Virus record (IMG/VR): IMGVR_UViG_3300030117_005018
Location: 1 to 20,138 of that record
From: a virus
DNA length: 20,138 nucleotides
Strand: one strand, 5' to 3'
Below the pieces are notes generated by a model. That model did not search any database and was not told the DNA's origin. It saw only the letters and a program-made list of their open reading frames with translations. How positions within the stretch are numbered: the first letter of the stretch is position 1; every line of letters begins with the position of its first letter. Shown piece after piece: positions 1 to 6,067 of this stretch. Both the position numbers and the translations under genes were made by a program.

Positions 1-2
1 AT

Positions 3-110
3 GAACAGTATTATAACGCATTAATTCGTATTAAAGAATTAAATGAAGAAGTCACAGAATTAAAAAACAAAGTAAAAACTTTAGAAAATGCCAACTTACA
101 TAATAACTAA
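3..110 (+). CDS. C-terminal end of a coiled-coil protein (partial)
   Basis: An open frame runs in from the left edge and stops at 108-110, giving 35 residues. They are rich in Lys, Glu and Leu, with Leu, Ile and Val at heptad-like spacing (LNEEVTELKNKVKTLE), which suggests the end of a coiled coil. The stop lies 20 nt inside the next gene, the usual packing here. The start is outside the window, so the family cannot be named. Confidence 0.55.
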   Translation, partial: EQYYNALIRIKELNEEVTELKNKVKTLENANLHNN

Positions 111-447
111 TACAGAAACAAATCAATCATTTGAAAAGTTTTGTACTTGGAATGAGCTTGAGACTTTTTTAAATGAAAATCCTAACTTCAAAAAAGAATT
201 GTCTGCACCAAATTTTGTTTCTGGTATTGAGGGTAAAACTCTTAAAGTAGATGGTGGATTTAAAGAAAATATGCAACGTATAGCTGAGGCTCACCCTAAC
301 TCAGCCATGGCAGAAAAATATGGTAATAATAGATCAAATAAATCTCAAAGAACCTTTGATGCTGTAAAAAAACACACAAGCTTGGGTCAGGCACATAATC
401 TACCAGAGATAGCAAAAGAATATAAGGATGGCCAATCGGTTAAATAA
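88..447 (+). CDS. FmdB-like small phage protein without zinc cysteines
   Basis: This 119-aa protein opens with MPTYIITNTETNQSFEKF, the start typical of FmdB-type proteins common in marine T4-like phages. The phage versions carry a middle block of the form GFKE...RIAEAHPNSAMAEKYG, seen here at about residues 57-79. Bacterial FmdB proteins have a CxxC zinc ribbon; this protein has one Cys (C19) and no CxxC, so zinc binding is unlikely. The C-terminal third is basic and probably helical. The role in phage is unknown. The start overlaps the upstream gene by 23 nt, and a 142-nt leader with a late promoter follows before phoH. Family assignment is from sequence resemblance only. Confidence 0.65.
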   Translation: MPTYIITNTETNQSFEKFCTWNELETFLNENPNFKKELSAPNFVSGIEGKTLKVDGGFKENMQRIAEAHPNSAMAEKYGNNRSNKSQRTFDAVKKHTSLGQAHNLPEIAKEYKDGQSVK

Positions 448-450
448 CTG

Positions 451-458
451 TATAAATA
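451..458 (+). promoter_or_regulatory. T4-type late promoter element TATAAATA upstream of phoH
   Basis: An exact match to the T4 late -10 element lies in the short intergenic region just after the FmdB-like gene. By T4 geometry transcription would start near 464, giving a leader of about 125 nt before phoH. In DNA this AT-rich several matches are expected by chance over 20 kb, so the intergenic position is the main support. Confidence 0.5.
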
Positions 459-525
459 CAAATGTATGAACTTCAATTTATTGACGTAGTGCCTTTATAT
501 AGGCCGACTTTAAAGAGTTTATACA

Positions 526-566
526 GAGGTGGTTGGTGGTTGCTACGAATTATCATCATCCACCTC
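526..566 (+). promoter_or_regulatory. Long hairpin in the phoH leader
   Basis: GAGGTGG at 526-532 pairs with CCACCTC at 560-566. The stem continues past one T-T mismatch through TGGTGGT/ATCATCA with G-U pairs, about 14 bp in all, closing an 11-nt loop. No T run follows, so it is not an intrinsic terminator. It ends about 10 nt before the AGGA ribosome-binding region of phoH, so it could affect initiation or mRNA stability. It is not a tRNA: there is no TpsiC-like arm or acceptor pairing. Confidence 0.5.
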
Positions 567-589
567 ACTTATATTAGGAAAGTGAAAGT

Positions 590-1294
590 ATGTCTAAGAA
601 AAGAGAAATAGGATTTTCAAATCTAACAAAAATTAAGCCAGTAACTGATAATCAAAAAACTGTTTTTGAAACTTGGAAACAGAATAAAAACCAATTTTTA
701 TTTGGTTGTGCAGGAACTGGAAAAACTTTTATATCATTATATCTTGCACTTCAAGATGTTCTTAATAATGAAAAGCCACAAGATAAAGTTGTTGTAGTTC
801 GTTCTCTCATCCCAACAAGAGAAATAGGTTTTTTGCCGGGTGATGAAGAAGATAAGGCAGCACTCTACCAAGTTCCATATTCAAACATGATGCAATTTAT
901 GTTTGAACAACCAAATGAACAAGCATTTAGCATGTTATATGATAGATTAAAAGCACAAGGTAGTTTTTACTTTCTTTCTACATCATTCTTGAGAGGCCTA
1001 ACATTTGATAACTCTATTATTATTGTAGATGAATGTCAAAATTTAAACTTTCACGAATTAGACACAATTATCACAAGAGTAGGACAAGATTCAAGAATTG
1101 TTTTTTGTGGTGATTTTGCACAAACTGATTTGACAAGAACTACAGAAAAAAATGGTCTGATGGACTTTTTACAAATTCTTCAAGAAATGGAAGAATTTAA
1201 TTGTGTCGAATTTGACATTGGCGATATAGTTCGTTCTGGTTTCGTAAGAAACTACTTAATACAAAAAACTAAACTAGGAATGGGGATAGAATAA
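590..1294 (+). CDS. phoH: PhoH-like P-loop ATPase
   Basis: PhoH family ATPase of 234 aa. The Walker A motif GCAGTGKT is at residues 39-46 and the Walker B motif IIIVDECQN at 143-151. The family's conserved RSLIPTREIGFLPGD block (71-85) and the later FCGDFAQTDL block (172-181, helicase-like motif III) are also present. PhoH is very common in marine phages; its role is unresolved, with RNA metabolism or a phosphate-stress link usually proposed. An AGGA at 576-579 serves the ATG. The stop codon shares one base with the start of the endolysin gene (TAATG), so the two are probably translationally coupled. Confidence 0.93.
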   Translation: MSKKREIGFSNLTKIKPVTDNQKTVFETWKQNKNQFLFGCAGTGKTFISLYLALQDVLNNEKPQDKVVVVRSLIPTREIGFLPGDEEDKAALYQVPYSNMMQFMFEQPNEQAFSMLYDRLKAQGSFYFLSTSFLRGLTFDNSIIIVDECQNLNFHELDTIITRVGQDSRIVFCGDFAQTDLTRTTEKNGLMDFLQILQEMEEFNCVEFDIGDIVRSGFVRNYLIQKTKLGMGIE

Positions 1295-1761
1295 TGGCAT
1301 TTAATCTTTCAAATAGATCAAGAAGAAAACTAGAGGGTGTACACCCAGATATGGTTGCAGTTGTTGAAACTGCAATAACTCTTACTAAAGTTGACTTCGG
1401 CGTTACATATGGAGTGCGCACTGTTGAAGAACAAGAAAAGCTTGTGGCTTCTGGTAGGTCACAAACAATGAAAAGCAAACACTTAATTCAAGATAGTGGA
1501 TACTCACACGCTGTTGATGTTGTAGCCTATGATGGATCAGACGTTGTTTGGGAAATAAATGTTTATGATGATATATGTGATGCTTTTAAAAAAGCAGCAG
1601 AGATGCATGGAGTTTCAATAAAATGGGGTGCTGCATGGTCTGAAGGTGATATTAGATCATATCGAGGTACTGCAGAAGATGCTATGAATGCCTATATAGA
1701 TTTAAGAAGAAGCCAAGGTCGAAGACCATTTATTGATGGCCCGCACTTTGAGCTTATGTGA
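1294..1761 (+). CDS. M15-family peptidoglycan endopeptidase (endolysin)
   Basis: This 155-aa protein resembles the phage T5 type L-alanyl-D-glutamate peptidase (peptidase M15C / VanY-like), which cuts cell-wall peptide stems at lysis. Visible features are the N-terminal FNLSNRSRRKLEGVHP region, YGVRTVEEQ at 39-47, zinc ligands H63 (SKH) and D75 (HAVD), and the C-terminal DGPHFEL with D148 as probable catalytic acid and H151 as third ligand. The H-to-D spacing is 12 residues rather than the 7 of T5, through a short insertion before HAVD. There is no signal peptide, so it would need a holin; none is obvious nearby. It overlaps phoH by one base. Confidence 0.9.
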   Translation: MAFNLSNRSRRKLEGVHPDMVAVVETAITLTKVDFGVTYGVRTVEEQEKLVASGRSQTMKSKHLIQDSGYSHAVDVVAYDGSDVVWEINVYDDICDAFKKAAEMHGVSIKWGAAWSEGDIRSYRGTAEDAMNAYIDLRRSQGRRPFIDGPHFELM

Positions 1762-1772
1762 TAGGATAAAAA

Positions 1773-2480
1773 ATGAAAACTTTTAATCATGAGCCTGTGA
1801 ATTTACCAAATATAAAAGCAAGAAATCAAGATGGTAGTAGAGTCTATGAGACTCCAGATGGTAACTTTTATCCATCAATTACAACTGTTCTTTCTGTAAG
1901 AAATAAAAAAGGCTTACATGAATGGAGAAAGAGAGTTGGTGACGATGTGGCAAACTATGTTGCTAGAACATCAGCTGCCAGAGGTACTGCTGTTCATCAT
2001 ATGTGTGAAGATTATTTAAATAATGAAGATATGTCAGAGCATGAGAAAAAATTTCTTCCATATTGTTTATTTGGTCAACTACAAAAAAAAGTTTTACACA
2101 AGATAGATAATATTCGTGCACAAGAATGTGGACTCTATTCTAATAAATATAAAGTTGCAGGTAGAGTAGATTGTATCGCAGAATATGATGGCAAACTTTC
2201 TATCATAGATTTTAAAACTTCTTCTAAAGAAAGAAATGATGAGTGGAATGAAAATTATTATATTCAAGCATCTGCTTATGCAGAAATGTTTGAAGAACGA
2301 ACTGGCGTAGAGATTAATCAAATTTGTATACTAGTTGTCACAGAGGATGGAGCAGTACAAGAATTTGTAAAAGATAAAAAAGAATATGTTCCATTAATTG
2401 AACAGACAGTTTTAGATTGGGAAATGAAAAATGAAAAAGTTCAAAATGTCAGTAGTGATTTTATCGGGGCTCCTATTTAA
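1773..2480 (+). CDS. PD-(D/E)XK exonuclease, RecB/MGME1-like
   Basis: 235 aa with the motifs of the RecB/Cas4-like PD-(D/E)XK nuclease superfamily: GTAVHHMCEDYL at 71-82 (the His motif), GRVDCIAEYDGKLSIIDFKTS at about 130-150 with D133 and the D146-x-K148 metal and catalytic residues, and the QASAY (QxxxY) motif at 165-169. It probably acts as a single-strand or end-processing DNA exonuclease in phage replication, recombination or host DNA breakdown. An AGGA sits about 6 nt before the ATG. The 3' end overlaps the next gene by 50 nt in another frame. Confidence 0.88.
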   Translation: MKTFNHEPVNLPNIKARNQDGSRVYETPDGNFYPSITTVLSVRNKKGLHEWRKRVGDDVANYVARTSAARGTAVHHMCEDYLNNEDMSEHEKKFLPYCLFGQLQKKVLHKIDNIRAQECGLYSNKYKVAGRVDCIAEYDGKLSIIDFKTSSKERNDEWNENYYIQASAYAEMFEERTGVEINQICILVVTEDGAVQEFVKDKKEYVPLIEQTVLDWEMKNEKVQNVSSDFIGAPI

Positions 2481-2793
2481 TAGTAGTCCAGTTGTAGCAC
2501 AAGCTCCACTAAAAGAATATTTTACTAATAAACCAGTTATATGTGGGCCGGTAGATAAAATTATAGATACTTCAAAAAATCTTGGGGAAGACCCTTTGTT
2601 ATCTGCAGATGGATTAACTTTGTTAGATAACAAAACACTATCAACAACTCCATCAAAGTATGTTTTTGGATTTAATCAAAAAACTGGAACTTGGACTTTG
2701 ATTGAACTTTTACCAGATGGTGTTCAAGCTTGTGTTTTAGGTAAAGGTAAAAGAATTAGAATATACACTAAAGAAAGCGGAATTAATTTATAA
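2431..2793 (+). CDS. Exported hypothetical protein
   Basis: 120 aa with a clear signal peptide: a KKFK n-region, hydrophobic core MSVVILSGLLF, and an A-Q-A cleavage site after residue 25. The mature part is about 95 aa with two cysteines (C38 and C101) that could form a disulfide in the periplasm. I do not recognise the family. The start at 2431 keeps the basic n-region; a second ATG at 2446 would lose it. It overlaps the end of the exonuclease gene by 50 nt and is the last protein gene before the tmRNA. Confidence 0.75.
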   Translation: MKKFKMSVVILSGLLFNSSPVVAQAPLKEYFTNKPVICGPVDKIIDTSKNLGEDPLLSADGLTLLDNKTLSTTPSKYVFGFNQKTGTWTLIELLPDGVQACVLGKGKRIRIYTKESGINL

Positions 2794-2800
2794 TAAGCCC

Positions 2801-2829
2801 TTGACATACAAGAAAAAATATGTTATAAA
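2801..2829 (+). promoter_or_regulatory. Sigma70-type promoter for the tmRNA
   Basis: TTGACA at 2801-2806, a 17-nt spacer, and TATAAA at 2824-2829. It is preceded by CC, as in the promoters at 16187 and 18890. Transcription should begin near 2836, just before the acceptor piece of the tmRNA. The -10 hexamer is also the first part of a T4 late element (TATAAATA, 2824-2831). Confidence 0.8.
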
Positions 2830-2831
2830 TA
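2824..2831 (+). promoter_or_regulatory. T4-type late element TATAAATA overlapping the tmRNA -10
   Basis: An exact TATAAATA occupies the -10 position of the sigma70-type promoter. If used by the late sigma, the start site would be about the same base, so the tmRNA could be made both early and late. This is an inference from sequence alone. Confidence 0.45.
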
Positions 2832-2835
2832 ACTC

Positions 2836-3107
2836 ATAGTTTGTTGATACAATTCGACAATTGGACAGGACTTGGGGGCAGTACCCAACGCCTCCACCAA
2901 AATGAGATTAAATTAGTCTTTTTTTGATGGGGGCGAACTAGGATCGACTGACAAGGATAGAGGCGAGTAGAACTATCGGATGACTGCGTTATTAGTCAAA
3001 ACTACTAAATGCAAACGATAACTTTGCACCTGTAGATTACGCACTAGCTGCTTAATCGTACTGAGTTCGGTGGGTACTTGGAAACAGAAACCCACCACCA
3101 GTTTCAG
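2836..3107 (+). ncRNA. ssrA: Circularly permuted (two-piece) tmRNA
   Basis: The acceptor piece comes first. A 5-bp T stem (2872-2876/2884-2888) with a 7-nt loop runs directly into CGCCTCC (2889-2895) and ACCA (2896-2899). After a 29-nt spacer the coding piece starts with GGGGGCG (2929-2935), which pairs with CGCCTCC over 7 bp. The third pair is G-U, the alanine identity signal. Next come the tmRNA hallmark GGATCGAC (2941-2948), a GATAG/CTATC helix (2956-2960/2973-2977), and the resume codon GCA at 3011. The tag is ANDNFAPVDYALAA, ending in TAA at 3053-3055. A pseudoknot-like GGTGGGT/ACCCACC plus GAAAC/GTTTC element (3069-3105) follows. This order, 3' half before 5' half, is that of alphaproteobacterial two-piece tmRNA. 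Both outer ends are estimates. It would rescue stalled ribosomes and tag nascent peptides for proteolysis. Confidence 0.93.
3011..3055 (+). other. tmRNA proteolysis tag reading frame
   Basis: Codons GCA AAC GAT AAC TTT GCA and onward encode ANDNFAPVDYALAA and end at TAA. The ANDN start and ALAA end match the general form of bacterial tmRNA tags recognised by ClpXP-type proteases. The upstream context (AAACTACTAAAT before GCA) is typical for the resume codon. Confidence 0.9.
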
Positions 3108-3385
3108 AGTTTGGCGACGGCCAAAATCGTGTTGTGCAAGGAAGAGCTTCTCACCAAGAGTTGCGAACTTGACTAGTTAGAGGTGGTACTCAGGCATGGT
3201 AGTGGAAACACGCTGTGTCACATCAATCTACCGATTGGAACTAGGTTCTGGGAATAAACAAGAATGGTATCTTGGTTTCTCAGTTGTAGGTGTACCCAAG
3301 TCCTACCAACACAAAATAATGGCGCACGTGGTACAGCCATCAATGTCGTAAAATACCACAAAAGGGTCACTACTTAATAAGTGCG
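3108..3385 (+). ncRNA. Structured RNA between tmRNA and terminator, unassigned
   Basis: This stretch has no credible protein gene and is richer in G+C than its neighbours (27 of 60 bases at 3121-3180, against 14 of 60 at 3481-3540). Helices readable by eye: TTTGGC/GCCAAA (3110-3125); GAAC and CTAGTT (3165-3178) with AACTAGGTTC (3239-3248); GGTAG/CTACC (3198-3202/3228-3232); CTGGGAA/TTCTCAG (3248-3254/3277-3283) with an inner AAGA/TCTT; GTTGTAGG/CCTACCAAC (3283-3310); and ATGGC/GCCAT (3319-3340). The loops of the last two are complementary (TGTACC 3291-3296 with GGTACA 3330-3335). It may be a tmRNA 3' trailer, a separate small RNA, or the leader of the oxygenase gene. I do not recognise it as a named RNA family. 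Confidence 0.6.
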
Positions 3386-3413
3386 TGTGGAGCCATGGTT
3401 AGCTCCACATTTT
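3386..3413 (+). terminator. Intrinsic terminator after the tmRNA region
   Basis: TGTGGAGC (3386-3393) and GCTCCACA (3402-3409) form a perfect 8-bp stem around an 8-nt loop, followed by TTTT. It ends 17 nt before the start codon of the 2OG oxygenase, so that gene lies directly behind the terminator. It would end the tmRNA transcript or act as a conditional terminator for the next gene. Confidence 0.75.
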
Positions 3414-3430
3414 AAAAATGAGGAATTTGA

Positions 3431-4132
3431 ATGTCAGAAACAAAATCTCAATTTGCACCATTATTTGCCAATGCATTTGGTTTTAATAATTTTGGTGAAT
3501 CTAGTCGTGAATTAAATAAACAATTAATAGAGGACATAGAAAAAGAGAGAAGTGACAATGATGGGAAAAATAAAACTTTTAGAAAAAATCCATGTGGTTG
3601 GCAATCAGTTGCAGGTATAGAAAATAAATATGAAAGTTTTCAAAAACTTGGTGAAAAGATAATAAAAGCTTTTATTCCAATAGTACATAGTAGTGGAATC
3701 CATCCAGAAGAATACAAAAAATTTGTTTTAGGTCAGTTTTGGGCAAATGTTATATTTGCAGCTGGTGGTTTTTCAAATCCTCACATACATGGTAATGGAA
3801 ACACCACTTGGACAGGTGTTTATTATCCAAAAGGTTTAGAAGAAATTGATGACCTAGACGATTTTGATTCAAAAAAATATTTTCAATATACTGTTAATAA
3901 AACTCCTGGCTCACTAGTTTTAAAAGACCCATCTGGAACTGCTAAAAGACAAGTAAAATCTGGTTTAAGAGATCAAAGATATTATTCTACTAATTTTAGT
4001 GTAATTCCAAGAGAGTCATTACTAATTCTTTTTCCTGCCTATATGGAGCATTATGTAACACCAACAATAGATGACTCAAAGAGATATAGTATATCTTTTG
4101 CGTTTCATAGAATGATACCCCATTTGGGATGA
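3431..4132 (+). CDS. 2OG-Fe(II) oxygenase family protein
   Basis: 233 aa resembling the putative phage/bacterial 2-oxoglutarate/Fe(II) oxygenases of the TIGR02466 type. The core has NPHIHGNGNTTWTGVYYP at 117-133 (iron ligands among H118/H120), a later LLILFPAYMEHYV with H207, and KRYSISFAFH with R218, the expected 2OG-carboxylate ligand. Such enzymes hydroxylate or demethylate protein, nucleic acid or small molecules; the phage substrate is unknown. A GAGGA at 3420-3424 lies 6 nt before the ATG, and the terminator hairpin lies just ahead of that, so readthrough would decide expression. It is followed closely by gp33. Confidence 0.82.
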   Translation: MSETKSQFAPLFANAFGFNNFGESSRELNKQLIEDIEKERSDNDGKNKTFRKNPCGWQSVAGIENKYESFQKLGEKIIKAFIPIVHSSGIHPEEYKKFVLGQFWANVIFAAGGFSNPHIHGNGNTTWTGVYYPKGLEEIDDLDDFDSKKYFQYTVNKTPGSLVLKDPSGTAKRQVKSGLRDQRYYSTNFSVIPRESLLILFPAYMEHYVTPTIDDSKRYSISFAFHRMIPHLG

Positions 4133-4159
4133 CCCAAATACAGCAATAGGATTATTAGT

Positions 4160-4405
4160 ATGCAAGAACCAACATTTGAAGTAAAGAGTACTTTACAAAC
4201 ACCAAAAAAGTTTTCACTAGAAATAGAAAATATAGTTAAAGAAAAACGTATCTCTCACATGGATGCAGTAATTGATTATTGTTATCAAAATGATATAGAA
4301 CCAGATACAGTAGGTAGACTTATAACTAAAAGTCTTAAAGAAAAAATTGAAGCAAATGCAAGGGAATTAAATTATTTAGAAAAACAAGCAAAATTGCCAA
4401 TTTAA
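4160..4405 (+). CDS. 33: gp33-like late transcription co-activator
   Basis: 81 aa, all helical in appearance, matching the short gp33 versions of marine T4-like phages: a central MDAVIDYCYQNDIEPDTVGRL region (34-54), then KSLKEKIEANARELNYLEKQ. In T4, gp33 binds the RNA polymerase beta flap and links the sliding clamp to late promoters. The late-promoter-like TATAAATA sites in this window fit that role. An AGGA lies 8 nt before the ATG. The assignment rests on resemblance over a short length. Confidence 0.7.
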   Translation: MQEPTFEVKSTLQTPKKFSLEIENIVKEKRISHMDAVIDYCYQNDIEPDTVGRLITKSLKEKIEANARELNYLEKQAKLPI

Positions 4406-4408
4406 TAC

Positions 4409-4437
4409 TTGACATTAAGCTTAAATTAATGTAGTAT
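4409..4437 (+). promoter_or_regulatory. Sigma70-type promoter before the thyX-gp32 block
   Basis: TTGACA (4409-4414), a 17-nt spacer, and TAGTAT (4432-4437), in the gap after gp33. It shares the CTTGACAT core with three other promoters in the window. It would drive the coiled-coil gene, thyX, the Rossmann-like gene and gp32. Confidence 0.75.
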
Positions 4438-4470
4438 GGAACTTATATTTTAACAAACTTTGGAGTGGAT

Positions 4471-4665
4471 ATGGAAATGCCAGATAAATTAGTTATTGAA
4501 CAACTTAAGGCTCAAGTCAAAGGGTTGCAATATGACTGTGCAGAATTACAAAAAAAGAATGATGAACTCTCAGAAAGATGTAAGAAGCTTGCATCTCGTC
4601 AACCAGAGTGGCCTAAAGGATATCGTCCTACAAGAAGAAAGTTCCATGAACGTAAAACTCATTGA
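4471..4665 (+). CDS. Small coiled-coil protein upstream of thyX
   Basis: 64 aa. Residues 6-45 form a likely coiled coil (VIEQLKAQVKGLQ...CAELQKKNDELSERC) and the end is basic (RPTRRKFHERK). The ATG at 4471 is chosen because GGAG at 4462-4465 lies 5 nt upstream; a GTG two codons earlier would sit on top of that site. It overlaps the start of thyX by 20 nt. No family is recognised. Confidence 0.65.
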   Translation: MEMPDKLVIEQLKAQVKGLQYDCAELQKKNDELSERCKKLASRQPEWPKGYRPTRRKFHERKTH

Positions 4666-5308
4666 CCACATGGGTAGCGATTTATCTGTGGTAAACGCTG
4701 CCCGTGTTTCATTTTCTAAAGAATCAAAACTAGAGTGGAGAGAGAGATCAAATTCTCCAACTATGTTTGAACAAGTATTAAATGATAAAGATAAAAAGTT
4801 AATTAAATATCTTGCAGAACATAATCATTGGAGTCCTTTTGGTCATGCATCTGTACAACTTCATATTAAGGCTCCTATATTTGTTGCAAGACAATTAGTT
4901 AAACATCAAGTTGGTTTAGTATGGAATGAAGTATCACGAAGATATGTAGACGATGAACCAGAATTTTATATTCCAGATGTTTGGCGTAAGAAACCAGAGG
5001 GTAGTATTAAACAAGGTTCTAGTGAAGAAACTGTAGAATATGATATAGCTGGTACAATAGAATATACAAAACAAACATACAAAAATCTTTTAAAAGCTGG
5101 TATTGCTCCAGAAATGGCTAGAATGGTTTTACCACAAAATATGTTCACAGAGTGGTATTGGAGCGGAACACTATATGCATTTGCTAGAGTTTGTGAGTTA
5201 AGATGTAAAGATGACTCACAAAGAGAAACAAGAGATATTGCATGGCAAATAGATAAATTAGTTAAAGATAAATTTCCTGTGTCGTGGGAAGCATTGAGGA
5301 CAAATTGA
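4646..5308 (+). CDS. thyX: Flavin-dependent thymidylate synthase ThyX
   Basis: 220 aa from the ATG at 4646, where the conserved MNVKLIDHMGSDLSVVNAARVS N-terminus begins; the frame is open further upstream but that part is a shadow of the coiled-coil gene. ThyX converts dUMP to dTMP using methylenetetrahydrofolate, FAD and NADPH. The signature normally written RHRx7S is KHQVGLVWNEVSRRY here (K86, H87, Q88, S97), a variant I associate with marine phage ThyX. The conserved LPQNMFTEWYWSGTL...FARVCELR block is at 162-186. It fits with gp32 and MazG in nucleotide and DNA metabolism. The stop TGA overlaps the TTG start of the next gene. Confidence 0.93.
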   Translation: MNVKLIDHMGSDLSVVNAARVSFSKESKLEWRERSNSPTMFEQVLNDKDKKLIKYLAEHNHWSPFGHASVQLHIKAPIFVARQLVKHQVGLVWNEVSRRYVDDEPEFYIPDVWRKKPEGSIKQGSSEETVEYDIAGTIEYTKQTYKNLLKAGIAPEMARMVLPQNMFTEWYWSGTLYAFARVCELRCKDDSQRETRDIAWQIDKLVKDKFPVSWEALRTN

Positions 5309-6051
5309 AAACACATATAGTTTATGGAAATGGTGAGTCAAGACCTAGAGAGCCACTTAGTGGTAATTTTACATCATGGGGATGTAATGCAATATATCGT
5401 GATTTTATAGTTGACAATTTAGTTGTAATAGATTATCCTATGCAACAAGAAGTTTATGAATCAGATTATCCATTGACACACAAATGTTGGTTTTTTGATT
5501 GGGAAGTATTACCAGAGGGATTTGACCCACATTGGATGTTACAACCAATAATGAAAGATGTACCTACATATGAAACACCTAGAAGAGATAGAAAAAATTT
5601 AGTGGTTCAAGGAAAAACTAGAGAATTAGTTGAAAATAATATTTTAGAAGCAATGTCACAGAATCCAAATTTAGTTGAAAAAGATTTAAGACAGAAAATG
5701 GAAAAGGACATTGGATTATATATTACTTGGGTTGAGGAAGAGGGTAATGACCAAGTAATAGACATAGATTATCCTAGAGGGTGGTCTGCAGGAAATACCG
5801 CACTATATCTTGCTTGTCGAGAAGGTGCAGAAGAGATATATATGTTAGGGTTTGATGGAAGTGATTACAGCAAACCTATAAATAATGTATATAAGGGTAG
5901 TAAGAATTATCTGCCCGAAGATAGTCGTGGATTTAACACGATTAACTGGGATAACCAATTTAAAATGATACAAAAGGATTTTCCTAATGTTAAGTTTTAT
6001 AAGGTTGGAACAGAATTAACATACGAAGAACTAAACAATATCATACGTTAA
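5305..6051 (+). CDS. Rossmann-like phage protein, GNGESR / GCNAIYRD family, TTG start
   Basis: 248 aa starting MKTHIVYGNGESRP at a TTG codon. This start is chosen because GAGGA (5296-5300) lies 4 nt upstream and the TTG overlaps the thyX stop (TTGA), giving coupling; an in-frame GTG at 5284 adds 7 residues with no ribosome site. Motifs: GNGESR at 8-13 (glycine-rich nucleotide-binding-like turn), SWGCNAIYRDF at about 24-34, and GWSAGNTALYLACREGAEEIYMLGFDG toward the C-terminus. The pattern recalls Rossmann-like proteins related to DUF115/MptE that are frequent in T4-like phages; that relation is tentative and the function is unknown. It precedes gp32 by 16 nt. Confidence 0.78.
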   Translation: MKTHIVYGNGESRPREPLSGNFTSWGCNAIYRDFIVDNLVVIDYPMQQEVYESDYPLTHKCWFFDWEVLPEGFDPHWMLQPIMKDVPTYETPRRDRKNLVVQGKTRELVENNILEAMSQNPNLVEKDLRQKMEKDIGLYITWVEEEGNDQVIDIDYPRGWSAGNTALYLACREGAEEIYMLGFDGSDYSKPINNVYKGSKNYLPEDSRGFNTINWDNQFKMIQKDFPNVKFYKVGTELTYEELNNIIR

Positions 6052-6067
6052 CATAAGGAGGCAATAA

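Noticed and set aside
462-611. A 49-codon plus-strand frame with a hydrophobic stretch in the phoH leader
   Set aside because: It has no ribosome site, its start would lie at or before the predicted late start site, and its hydrophobic part is just the hairpin sequence read as codons.
3108-3385. A one-piece tmRNA 3' end downstream of the tag
   Set aside because: There is no second T arm or CCA end here; the perfectly matching acceptor end lies upstream at 2872-2899, which fixes the permuted form.
5877-5884. TATAAATA as a late promoter for gp32
   Set aside because: It is inside the upstream coding sequence, 184 nt before gp32, and matches of this kind are expected by chance in such AT-rich DNA.
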